64,000 bases of DNA. It comes from Acrasis kona (lineage: Eukaryota; Heterolobosea; Eutetramitea; Acrasida; Acrasidae). Both the position numbers and the translations under genes were made by a program. The stretch spans positions 44,617-108,616 of the forward strand of contig JAOPGA020001001.1 of the NCBI GenBank assembly GCA_026419775.2. The letters run 5' to 3'. Below the pieces are notes generated by a model. It made no database searches and was not told the origin of the DNA. It was given only the letters and a program-made list of their open reading frames with translations. Shown in pieces: positions 20,488 to 30,590 of the stretch; position 1 is the first letter of the stretch; every line of letters begins with the position of its first letter.

Positions 20488-21684
20488 TGTTAATATTTTT
20501 TATTGATTGAAAAAGTTTAACTCACCCTTTTATCTGCACTGTTATTTTTAGATTGGAAAAATTGTACTAATTGTATCAATAATTATAAATAATATTGTAA
20601 TGGACATTTTTGATATTAATAGAAGCTTTTTTTTGTACTAACGCGTTCTTGATATTGACAAAATTTAATGTTGTTTTAAGTAAGTGGAATTGAACAAGAC
20701 TTATGATCCAAAAATACTAAAATAACGTAGAAAAAAGCTGTCACTGCCAATAAAAATTGAATTGAATGAAATGAATGAATAAAGTAAGTTACTTTTTATT
20801 CTGGATTCTCTTCTTTTGTATCTCTCGCCCACTGTTCTTACTTTGTCTGTATTTCACAAAGTTGCATCCGTCGGACATAATGTTCAGGCTTGTGCCGGGC
20901 CGTGGTTACGGTTGACGTGCTCTTGTCGGCTAGTGCGTTCAGGCCTAGAATCAACTGGATAATATCACCAAAGATGAGACAATCTTTACTAGGTTTAATT
21001 TGTCAATAAATTATACTTTTTATTTATACAGATGAAGCACTAATCTAGTAAATAGATTAATAAACCTGCTTTGTACAAATTCATACTCCCATTTAACCAC
21101 CGTCTTATTCTTGTTAGTTGACGAATTGTCCATCAAATAACAGTCTGAGATGGTTGTGTTTGTAATGTTATAATAATAAGTTACCGACTGTTTCTTCAGT
21201 CTATACTATTATATTCAGAAGGAGTTGTTGAAGATGCTTCTCAGGGAGAGTTCCAACTTCTTCAAATTTGCCAACACTTTGTACCAATCTGTTTTTGTAA
21301 TTTTGATGCTCCAAAATATTCAATCATGAAGAGAGGAAGAGATGATTTTTCTCAAAATTATTGTGTAGGTACCAAGTGTTTACAAGCTCTTCCATTGTTG
21401 CACGTATCAACGAACTTAATCATGTTTCTTTGAATACCCGTACATCAAGAGTTGGTTTCATTAACTCTTCCTTCATCATAAATGTTCACGTCATCATAGT
21501 AAATGATTTTACAATTAAAACGAGTGCTTGTTGTGTCGAATCCATCCTCAACCAATCACGGTTTGCTGTTCTAAATATGACATTGGTATTAAAGTACGAT
21601 TGAGTGTTCATAGGCATCTCCAAATGAACTGTGATTCATTCCTGAAGTTGATTTTATTGGTCAACTCGTTATTTCACATAAATC
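20488..21684. other. Gene-poor stretch with decayed coding sequence
   Basis: The first ~700 bp are AT-rich with nothing recognisable. The part from about 21205 to 21620 reads as a broken gene on the minus strand and is listed separately. The last ~65 bp should contain the eIF3i promoter. Confidence 0.4.
21205..21620 (-). pseudogene. Decayed protein-coding fragment
   Basis: On the minus strand a frame contains ATMEELVNTWYLHNNFEKNH and later NRLVQSVGKFEEVGTLPEKH. Both have strong coding character, but stops interrupt the frame and its upstream part continues only in a different frame (CKIIYYDDVNIYDEGRV). Splice-like GT-AG pairs do not reconcile these. The parent family was not recognised. A short conserved-looking C-terminus ends near 21205. 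Confidence 0.4.
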
Positions 21685-22774
21685 ATGAAACCCTTCCTAC
21701 TTCACGCCCATACAAAGGTTAGTGCTTATCATGCAAACCGTAACGATAATAATCATAAAATAGCCCATTTCTTGGATTAAATTCAATCGTGAAGGTGATC
21801 TAATCTTTGTTGCCTCCAAAGATGCACTTGTAACTGTTTGGCATACACATAACGGAGAGCTATTAGGATCATACCAACATAGTGGTGCTGTTACCTGTCT
21901 TGATGTTGATGGTAAATACAAAATCTAACTGAACCACTCACCTTCTACAGACTCAACAACAAGATTGATTACAGCATGTGCAGATCAAAATGCCTACTTG
22001 TGGGACATTCAAACTGGAAAGTTAATTTGTCAATATTCTCAATCAACTCCAGTTCGTAGCATCCAATTCGCAGAAGGCGGCAATCTCTTTTTATGTGTAA
22101 CCGATGCGTCATACAAAAATACACCATCCATTCAGATATATTCAATTCCAAAAGAATTATACGAGAGCAACAAGCCATGCGAAAAGAAACAAATCGCACG
22201 CTTGAAGATTGAGCAAGATGTTAAAATCACACACGCCGTTTGGGGTCCTCTCAACGAAACAATCATTTGTGGTTGCGTAGACGGCTCCATTCGTCAATAC
22301 GACAGCACATCTGGTCAATGCTTAGGAAAGAGCGAGGACCATCACAAAGACATTATTAAAATTGCACTATCGAAGGACAAGATGCTTCTCATTTCTGCAT
22401 CATTGGACAACACCGCAAAGTTGTACGAGACAAAGACTTTGGAATTATTGAAGACCTATAAATCAAATGAACCAGTCAACACTGCTGCCATTTCCCCATA
22501 CAAGAATCACATTGTGCTTGCTGGTGGAATTGCTGCTCAGGATGTCACTCTTTCGCTCGGTAAATCAACATACTTTAACAGCAAGTTCTTCCACAAGGTG
22601 TTTGAGAACAAGTTGGGAGAGGTGAGAGGACATTTCGGACCCATTCATATTTTGGCATTTACGCCCGATGGTCATGGATTTGCTAGCGGAGGAGAGGATG
22701 GCTATGTAAGATTGCACTACTTTGATAAGGATGTACTCGAGATGAACGACGGGCCTGATGGACCTATGGATTAA
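21685..22774 (+). CDS. EIF3I: Translation initiation factor eIF3 subunit i
   Basis: Three exons (21685-21717, 21764-21911, 21951-22774) join in frame to give 334 residues, close to the 325 of human eIF3i. The first exon encodes only [11 protein letters not shown], matching the MKPILLQGHE start of the family. It is easily missed because it is followed by a 46-nt intron. The protein is a seven-blade WD40 propeller. Recognisable blocks are [48 protein letters not shown]-like [15 protein letters not shown], and [15 protein letters not shown] followed by [13 protein letters not shown] near the end. It belongs to the eIF3 complex that promotes 43S recruitment. It is expected to be constitutively expressed. 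Confidence 0.93.
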
Positions 22775-22967
22775 ATTATTTTTTTTGTATCATGTGAATT
22801 TTTAACACTTCTTTGTAAGCTTGTTTGTTTTGAACAGGTTCACCTTTCGTGCTTGGTTTTCTGTGTCATCTGTTCCTTTGCTTACAACAATTATTTTAAA
22901 AAGATCTCTCCGTTTGGTTGTTAATTTGAATCTCAATCATGATTTTCTAGTCAACTCCACATTCAAA

Positions 22968-25305
22968 ATGAACGCAACACACGTTGTCCATCCATCCCCA
23001 AGCGGATCCACACAGACGGTCCAGATAACGGATGAAGATAAACTAGAGATAACACCTCTAGGAGCTGGCAATGAGGTCGGTAGAAGTGCAATTCTTTGTA
23101 CATTTAAGGGAAGGTCGGTCCTGTTCGACTGTGGAATTCACCCCGCAAATACAGGAATTGCAAGTCTGCCCTTCTTCGATGAAATACGCGGAGAGCCAGC
23201 CAGTATTGACTTGGTATTAATTAGTCAGTATGTCAATAAAATTCAACATATTTTGTTAATTATACTTTTTCTTCTTGTTTCTATTCAATAGCTTTCACTT
23301 GGACCACTGCGGAGCTGTACCCTACTTTCTAGAGAAGACAAACTTCAAGGGGAGAATTTTCATGACACATCCTACAAAGGCCATATACAAGCTGCTGCTA
23401 AGTGACTTTGTGAAGGTCTCTGACACAAGTATCGATGAGTCCCTTTTCAACGAACAAGATTTGAACAAGTCCATAGAAAAGATCGAATTGATCGATTACC
23501 ATCAAGAAATGGAACACAATGGTATAAAGTTTTGGTGTTATAATGCCGGACACGTGCTTGGGGCGGCAATGTTCATGATTGAGATTGCAGGTGTTAAAGT
23601 ACTTTATACCGGTGATTTTAGTAGACAAGCAGATCGTCACCTGTTGGGCGCCGAAACACCAACTTTGAGTCCAGACGTTTTGATTGTAGAGAGCACTTAT
23701 GGAATTCAAGTCCACGAATCGCGTCGCACCAGAGAAGTTCGTTTCACAACGATGGTCCACGAAATTGTAAAAAGAGGTGGCAGATGTTTGATACCTGTGT
23801 TTGCCTTGGGACGTGCTCAAGAGTTACTTTTGATATTGGATGAGTACTGGGAGACCCATCCAGAGTTACAAAAGATTCCAATCTACTATGCATCATCGTT
23901 GGCCAAAAAATGCATGGCCGTGTTCCAGACGTACATCAACATGATGAACGATCGCATCAGAAAACAATTCGACCTCAGCAACCCATTCATCTTTAAACAC
24001 ATTTCTAACCTCAAGTCAATCGAGGACTTTGACGACTCGCTAGGTCCATGCGTCATCATGGCGTCGCCAGGAATGTTACAGTCAGGTCTATCCAGAGAAT
24101 TGTTCGAAATGTGGTGCAGCAACGAGAGGAACGGAGTCATCATTCCAGGATACAGCGTCGAAGGCACCATGGCCAAAAAGATCACCACCGAACCCCAAAA
24201 CATTACATTAAGCAACGGCATCACCAGAAAACTCCTCATGAGCGTCAAGAGCATCAGTTTCAGCGCACACAGCGACAGAGAACAAACGGAAGAATTCATC
24301 GGAAGCATCAAGCCGCCACACGTCATTCTAGTGCACGGAGATCCAACAAACTGTGCGAGATTGAAGCAAGCGCTCACCATCAAATTCCAACCAGATACGA
24401 CCGTATACACGCCAAAGAACTGCGAAGCCATCGAAATTGTATTCAAGGGCACTAAAACAGCAACCGTGTTGGGATCGCTTGCTGCAAACTCCAAAGTAAA
24501 AACGCTTCGACACGGAGAACACGTGCAAGGAATTTTACTACACAAGGACTTTAACCACATGTTGGTTTCTCCCGACGACTTGAAGTTCTACTCCGATATT
24601 TCTTGTGCAGGCGTCTTACAAAAAATGATGGTGCCGTTGCCCAGAGATCACGAATGCGATACGGCTGATCAATTAGCTGATTACTGGATCAACAAACTAT
24701 CTAATCGTTTCCAAGATGTGTTGAGGATCGGTAGCTTGGACGAGGACGATGAGGACCAAATGGCAGTGGTAAAGAGCGAGGGATACGATAGCGACGAGGA
24801 TGGAATGCAGTTGGATAAGAATAAACCTTTGATTTATGATCAAGATAAGGTTGATTTGTTGGTGTGTGGAAGGGTGAAGGTGGGAATTAAGGTTAGAGAG
24901 AGCAACGAAGCAACTTTAGAGTGGCCGAGCAACGTCACGAACGATACGATCGTCGATGCTTTGTGCTATGCCATTTTGGAGAATGATTTTAATGTGAATT
25001 ATAAATTAGACAAGGGCGCTGTGGAGGACACTAGACACGAAATGAACATGTTGTATTTGATTCAACAATTGTTGAAGGAGCAGTATGATAGCGTGGACGT
25101 TGATTTGAACAGTGGGTGCATTCACATGCGCGTGAATGGATTCCCGGTGGTGGTCACGAGCAAGGCACAAGTTCATTGCGATGATGTTGGAACGAGGAGC
25201 GTGCTGGAGATTGTGATGCGGAGAGTGTATTTGGCCTTGTTCCCTATTCCTAGCATGATGGGGTGCTTGGATGAGCACGACCATGAAATGCACGACCATG
25301 AATAA
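22968..25305 (+). CDS. CPSF3: CPSF73, pre-mRNA 3'-end processing endonuclease
   Basis: Two exons (22968-23227 and 23292-25305) flank a 64-nt intron; 757 residues. The frame is open upstream to 22821, but the ATG at 22968 starts the conserved region. The metallo-beta-lactamase zinc signature HFHLDHCGA is split by the intron (the first His codon is completed across it). GDFSRQADRHL and the beta-CASP blocks follow (ALGRAQELLLILDEYW, IMASPGMLQSGLSRELFE, and SFSAHSDREQTEEFI with the zinc ligand His). CPSF73 cleaves nascent mRNA before polyadenylation and processes histone mRNA. The C-terminal ~230 residues include the CPSF73-100 C-terminal domain and end in an unusual His/Asp/Glu tail. Codons are biased to C/G in the central part. 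Confidence 0.95.
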
Positions 25306-25495
25306 AAAGTTTGTTATTTAATTGTTGCTGTTGCAATGTGTTGGACGGTTTTTGACACGACCACGAAGCGGTTGAGAAAATTTGATGTTCTTGTCATATA
25401 GCCTAAAGCAAAAACAACCATTTTTGTCCATATCCTGTCTTTGTTGTTGATTAACTAACAATATTATTTACAATCAAACAAGGTATTTTTCGCAT

Positions 25496-27517
25496 ATGGA
25501 TGCCACAGGCTTGGAGGATGGCCTAGAAGAGAAGGATGATCATAATAATAATAACTCCCGCATGTTAAAACTTCGAAGACAACGTTGTGAAATGTACGTG
25601 TCACACTTGTTGGATATTTTGCAGCCATCTGCCGAAAGTTTTGGAAAGCGAATGAAAGTTTTTAATGAATTAAAAGCGCAACTAAAATCGCTTGGACTCA
25701 CGGTATGTGGACATTTCACTAAAATTATTAATTAAACATTATAGGCACTTCTTTATGGGAGCGTTGTATTCGAAACATATCTCCCAGGCGGAGATATAGA
25801 TATAAGGTTTGAAACTCTGGCTTTGGAGTCGCTTATTGTTTAAACAGTATATTCGTCGATAAAGAAAGCATGCACGAGGTTCCTTGGTACGTCAAGGTAG
25901 AAAATCTGTTGATAGAATCGAAAAAACAGAAAACAATGAATGTCAAGGACATAACCTTTATTAATGCGGAGATCAAACTGATCAAGTGTGTAATTGAGGG
26001 AATGCCAATTGACCTCAGCGCCAATCAAACAGGTGGCCTGTCCACTCTTTGTTTTTTAACAGAGGTAACAAAACCATAAAAGTTTGTTCTAATCAAGACA
26101 AGGTGGACGCTGCTTTTGGAAAAGATCACTTGTTCAAGAAGTGTGTAATTCTGCTTAAAGCTTGGTGTTATTTTGAGAGCAGGACTCTTGGATCTCATCA
26201 CGGCCTCATTTCTTCGTACGGCCTCACCGTACTTTTAATGTACATTTTCAATGCATACTATGAACAAATCAACACTCCACTAGATGTAAGCACTCGATCC
26301 GCATTCTTTACTAACATCGTTCGCAGGCTCTATTATTGTTTTTGGATGTTTATAGTCGGTTTGACTGGTCTCAATATGGTGTCACTCTACAAGGACCCAT
26401 ACTACTTCAATCCCTACCAGAACTACAATGTAAGTGAATTATTCATTCGATCGCTAAACGGTCAATGATAGTGGTCCGTGTGGATGGTTTACCAGAGAAA
26501 CTATATTTATCAGAAGAATTTATCAATAAATGCAAACAATACGTTCAAAGCATGGGATACAAAGTACTTACTGCAAAAAACCTAAACGTTGTGGATCCGT
26601 TAAGAGACTTTAATAACTTGGGTCGGAGTGTATCAAGAAACAACTTTTTGAGGATAAAAAGAGCGTTAACCAAAGGGAGGGAAACACTCAAAGACATTAC
26701 AACTAGCGATCAAACGGAGCGCATACTGACTGACTTTTTCAAAAATAGTTTTTTAAAATGTAACGGAGACCTTGACGACATTAAGAACCAAGACCCAGAA
26801 AAATGCAAGTCATGATTCATTTTTATAACAACTAACCTTTCCATAGTTTTACCAAAGGACGTTGGAAATTTCTTCGACACAAACCTTGAGGAATGTAGAA
26901 ACACTTTTTTGTTGTCATTAATGTTATTCAACGACTCACAATGGATGCAAGAACAACAACAACAGCAACAACAGCAGACCTTTACGAAACAAGTTTGGGA
27001 AAATAACGAGATCAAACCAGAAACAAAAAATGAATTCAACCAACCCTTCACAAACTACTATTACCAACCTAAAGTAAATAATACACACCAACAACATTAT
27101 TACAACAACGAGCACAGCACAGATGCACAGCATAACACTTTAATACCTAGTCTTGATCTTGAAGCCGAACCCAACGCAGAGGACATCACATACGGTCAGA
27201 GCAGAAAGAATAGAAGCAGCAGTACAACGAGTAGTATTTCAAAAAAATCACCTCGTGAACACAAAAAGATGGAAAGGCCTTTGGGTGACTTTATTGTCAC
27301 GGATAAACGAAAGAAGCGGAGAAATTCACATAAGGGAAAATCTGTTCAGGAAAAACAAGTTACGGGGACGCAGAGTTCTTCCGAAGTTAAGACGAATGCG
27401 CCAACTAAAAAGAAAAAGATAAATAAGAAGAAGAAAAAGAGCGTTGGTCCGAGCTCAGCACCAGATCTGCTCAAAACTACCTCTGATATACATAGTAACC
27501 AAAATACAATACAATAA
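25496..27517 (+). CDS. TRF4/PAP-type nucleotidyltransferase, plant-like
   Basis: Seven exons (25496-25702, 25745-25806, 25848-26064, 26103-26285, 26327-26429, 26472-26804, 26847-27517) join in frame to give 591 residues. The sixth intron begins with GC (GCAAGT...AG). The nucleotidyltransferase core reads LLYGSVVFETYLPGGDIDI, with the GS and paired Asp metal ligands; the third Asp lies in GMPIDLSANQTGG. The PAP/OAS1 substrate-binding part follows, with GKDHLFKKCVILLKAWCYFE, GSHHGLISSYGL and FDWSQYGVTLQGP, the same blocks as in land-plant homologues. DPLRDFNNLGRSVSRNNF is the PAP-associated element. The tail is Gln-rich then Lys-rich and probably disordered. It should add nucleotides to RNA 3' ends; the exact substrate cannot be told. 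Confidence 0.88.
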
Positions 27518-27655
27518 AATGTAAATTACAATAGTTTTTTCGTATACTCTTAGTTATAAATTACTTACTTGAGAATCAATTAATTTTTATTCGCATCATG
27601 TGCTCTGTCATGATGGTCAAATTGTTCTTGTTCATTTCGGTGTTGATTACAATAA

Positions 27656-28726
27656 ATGCTTCGTCAAGAAACTGAATTTATTGTCAACGACTTGAAGTTT
27701 TCAAAATATGACGATAAAGGACTTCTCGGCATAACAGCGGATACATTTGAAACAAAATAGTAACTTTTCTAGTGTCATGGTATTAATCATTCAAGCGTTG
27801 GTCAGCTAACATATTGGAGGCTATCTACCACAGGTCAATTAGATGAGATACAAAGCGTTGGATTAGAGACAGGCGGAGTTTGTTTGTCAGAATCCAGTGG
27901 ATTTTCATCTTTTATATATACTGGTCATACAGATCCGATTTTAAGATTATGGACAAAAAACAATCTTGTGAAACCTATTAAAAGGTATACATATCATAAC
28001 ATGAGCGCAGAAGATTTATCAACATCACCATTTGATTCTGAAGAATTTGTTTCCTGTAGCAAAGATAGTAGCTTCGCAATGTGGACCATGACAGAGAGTG
28101 AACCCATTTTTACGGCAGTCAACGAGGCTTCCTACCCAATGCTAGGTGTGACCTATCACCCACAGAATCCATCTCTTCTTATCGCCGCACCTCTAGACGG
28201 ACGTCTTGAGCTATGGAATAGGGAGGACAGAAAAAGAATATACACAATCACACCACCCGACGACTTGATCTTTTCATGCATGTCCATCAACCCATTTGAC
28301 GAATACAATATGGCAGTCGCAGACGAAACAGGTCATACATACATGTGGGATCTTAGGAAGCTACGTCGCCCAGTTCATCACTTTCAAGCCCACTCATTGG
28401 CTGTCTCACAAATAAAATTTAATCCACACGACGATAAGCTACTAGGTACCGGTGGAACAGATGGGTTCTTTCACTTGTGGTTCATGGGCACCAATCAATC
28501 CAAACAAGAAGAACAAGAAGACAGAGATAAGGAAAATGCATTGAGATTATCAGGTGTCGAAACATCAACCGGCAATTTGAATGTAGAGTGCTTGAGAAGT
28601 TTTAAAACACACACATTACCAATTACTACATGGGATTGGAGCGTTCATGACCTGGGACTGATTGGTGATGCGGGAAGTGATTACAGTTTATTCTTGTGGA
28701 ATTTTGTGACAGAAGATGATGACTAA
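27656..28726 (+). CDS. PEX7: PEX7-like WD40 protein
   Basis: Two exons (27656-27759 and 27796-28726) flank a 36-nt intron and give 344 residues. The start MLRQETEFIVNDLKFSKYDD followed by GQLTYWRLSTTGQLDE matches the first blade of PEX7, the peroxisomal PTS2 receptor. Mid-protein blades read GRLELWNRE and TYMWDLRKLRRPVHHFQAH, the latter close to WDLRNxRRPV of PEX7. The last blade HTLPITTWDWSVHDLGLIGD resembles the conserved PEX7 C-terminal pattern. WD40 proteins are easily confused, so I rate this a good candidate rather than certain. The 3' end lies 8 bp from the convergent NUBP2 stop. Confidence 0.65.
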
Positions 28727-28734
28727 TAAATATT

Positions 28735-29574
28735 TTATAATAATGTGATGCGTTTCTTGATTTTGTTTGTAATGTTTTCCAACTCTTTTGCACTTGCACT
28801 CTCTGGGAATGATTGCAGAAAGTTTTTACCTTCGTCTTCACAGCTGGCTAATTGAGGATCAATAGGAATTTGACCCAAGAAATCAATGTTGAATTGTTCC
28901 GCAAGCTTCCGCCCGCCTCCGCTTGAGAAAATGTTTGTGATTTCGTTACAGCATGGACAAGCGAAACCGCTCATGTTCTCAACGACACCAAGTACCGGTA
29001 TGCCTAGTTTGTTACAAAAGTTAATCTCTTTGCGTACATCAGCCAAACTAACTCCTTGGGGTGTGGTGACGATGATCGCCCCGTCGGGTTTAGATTCCTT
29101 CAAAATTTCTGCTAGGGTTATGTGCTCGTCACTTGTACCTGGAGGTGTATCAATAATAAGTGCATCTAAATCACCCCAATAGGTGTCCTCAAGAAATTGT
29201 TGGATCATTGAATGCTTTTTGGGACCCCTCCAAACAACCGCATCGTCTTCGCTCTGCAGTAGGAATCCAATACTCATACAGCACAATCTATTATCGTCAT
29301 CATCACCTGATAACTTTACTTTAACAGGCACCCACCCCTCTGTGCAGGTGAAGACTTCGTTTTTATCAATGCCCAACATTTTAGGTATGCTTGGACCACA
29401 AATATCTACATCCAGTATACCAACTCTAATGTCTTTACGAGACAATGCCAGTGAAAATGCAAGCTGGGTTGAAACGGTACTTTTACCCACACCTCCTTTT
29501 CCTGATAGCACTAGGATTTTGTGTTTAATTGTACTCATCCTCTTCAATAACTTGCTTTGTACTTGATCAGACAT
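28735..29574 (-). CDS. NUBP2: NUBP2/CFD1 cytosolic Fe-S cluster scaffold ATPase
   Basis: The protein has 279 residues and no intron. The deviant Walker A of the Mrp/NBP35 family is [10 protein letters not shown] near residue 24. The Fe-S bridging Cys pair is in GFACPCC near 205. [12 protein letters not shown] and [10 protein letters not shown] are family blocks. It lacks the N-terminal four-cysteine ferredoxin-like motif of NUBP1/NBP35, hence CFD1/NUBP2. It works with NBP35 to assemble [4Fe-4S] clusters in the cytosol. The ATG lies 58 bp from the divergent mitochondrial uL16 start. Confidence 0.92.
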   Translation of the reverse strand: MSDQVQSKLLKRMSTIKHKILVLSGKGGVGKSTVSTQLAFSLALSRKDIRVGILDVDICGPSIPKMLGIDKNEVFTCTEGWVPVKVKLSGDDDDNRLCCMSIGFLLQSEDDAVVWRGPKKHSMIQQFLEDTYWGDLDALIIDTPPGTSDEHITLAEILKESKPDGAIIVTTPQGVSLADVRKEINFCNKLGIPVLGVVENMSGFACPCCNEITNIFSSGGGRKLAEQFNIDFLGQIPIDPQLASCEDEGKNFLQSFPESASAKELENITNKIKKRITLL

Positions 29575-29632
29575 GGTGTCGACAGTTCTATTGTTGTTTT
29601 TCTTTGTAATCCTTCACATTACAAAATATAGG

Positions 29633-30217
29633 ATGCTGAGGACTGCTTCACTTCTACAAACACATGGCAGAATGATGATGCCCAAGCCGTTTATGGCTTT
29701 CACACCGTTAACAGTATACAAGCCTTTCGTTCTACAACCAATGCTTACCAACCAAGTCCGCACTGCGGTATTGAGAAGGTCCATGAAGAAGGGTGTGTTC
29801 AAAAGACTAATCTATAGAAAAGGTATTGTTCTTGAAAAAAATCCTCTTCCTGTTGGCCAATTTGGAGTCTTTTCGGATAGCAACTTTGTCGCGTCAAAGG
29901 GAATGTTGGAGTGTTTGAGAGTCATCACCAAAAGAGAATTAACAAAAAGAAGCGTTATGTACATGAAGAAGAAAGCAGACATTCCCAGAACAAAAAAGGG
30001 TGAGGGAGCACGTATGGGTAAAGGAAAAGGAGGTATTAATGATTACGTTGCCAACATTCGCAAAGGATCTTGTATCATGGAAATCAAAACCGAGAAGGAA
30101 AAGACACTGCGAACAATCCTTGAAAAGATACGATTCAAGATCCCAGGAAGAATCTATGGGTACAATAAACTAACTGGAAAAAGAATAGAAGCAAAGAAAA
30201 AGAAGGAGAAACAATAA
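29633..30217 (+). CDS. MRPL16: Mitochondrial ribosomal protein uL16m
   Basis: The frame is open from 29573 (an ATG there would overlap the divergent NUBP2 start). I prefer the ATG at 29633, which gives 194 residues with a basic presequence (MLRTASLLQTHGRMMM). The L16/L10e fold is shown by GVFSDSNFVAS, the basic MKKKADIPRTKKGEGARMGK stretch with the glycine-rich GKGKGG, and a Lys-rich C-terminus. It binds near the peptidyl-transferase/tRNA region of the mitoribosomal large subunit. The divergence of the N-terminus and the presequence favour a nuclear-encoded mitochondrial form over a cytosolic one. Confidence 0.8.
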   Translation: MLRTASLLQTHGRMMMPKPFMAFTPLTVYKPFVLQPMLTNQVRTAVLRRSMKKGVFKRLIYRKGIVLEKNPLPVGQFGVFSDSNFVASKGMLECLRVITKRELTKRSVMYMKKKADIPRTKKGEGARMGKGKGGINDYVANIRKGSCIMEIKTEKEKTLRTILEKIRFKIPGRIYGYNKLTGKRIEAKKKKEKQ

Positions 30218-30226
30218 TACAATTTA

Positions 30227-30550
30227 TTATATTTTAAATCCTTCCTCTTTTAAACACAATTTGTGTGCATCAATAACGTATGTACACAGTTCTGAGTCGG
30301 GTCCATTAAACATCGAACAAGCATCTCTGGCTTTTTTAGTGTCCAAACAGCTGCAACATATTTTCTTTGCAGGAGTTTTCGGGTTTTGTTTTAGTTCATC
30401 TTCGATTGATTTTACCAGATCATCTTTTTTTGTCGAACCGAGACACATATCGAGGGCCCATCTTTGATATTTACAGTCATTAGAACTCTTCTTTTCCGCA
30501 ATACATTGATCTAGAAATGAACGTGTGTATTCGCAATCCCGTGTGGACAT
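30227..30550 (-). CDS. COX17: COX17-type copper chaperone fused to a second twin-CX9C unit
   Basis: The protein has 107 residues in one exon. The C-terminal half is a full COX17: the copper-binding ICCSCLDTKKARDACSMFNG (CCxC), then CTYVIDAHKLCLKEEGFKI, nearly the family consensus. The N-terminal half (residues 1-45) carries two CX9C pairs (C6-C16 and C25-C35: CEYTRSFLDQC and CKYQRWALDMC), a separate CHCH hairpin not part of canonical 60-70 residue COX17. Copper donation to SCO1/COX11 in the intermembrane space is the known family role. CX9C pairs are MIA40 oxidation substrates. The gene starts 40 bp from the divergent CEP131 ATG and ends 9 bp from the uL16m stop. Confidence 0.85.
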   Translation of the reverse strand: MSTRDCEYTRSFLDQCIAEKKSSNDCKYQRWALDMCLGSTKKDDLVKSIEDELKQNPKTPAKKICCSCLDTKKARDACSMFNGPDSELCTYVIDAHKLCLKEEGFKI

Positions 30551-30590
30551 TTGTCGGAATTTCCATCCCGCTATTTATGAGCTGTTTACA

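Noticed and set aside
23886-24560. 224-codon minus-strand frame within CPSF73
   Set aside because: Shadow of a highly conserved beta-CASP domain on the plus strand.
26049-26103. Alternative reading of the TRF4-like gene through 26049-26102
   Set aside because: It would bypass the family block GGLSTLCFLTEVDAAFGKDH; splicing 26065-26102 restores it exactly.
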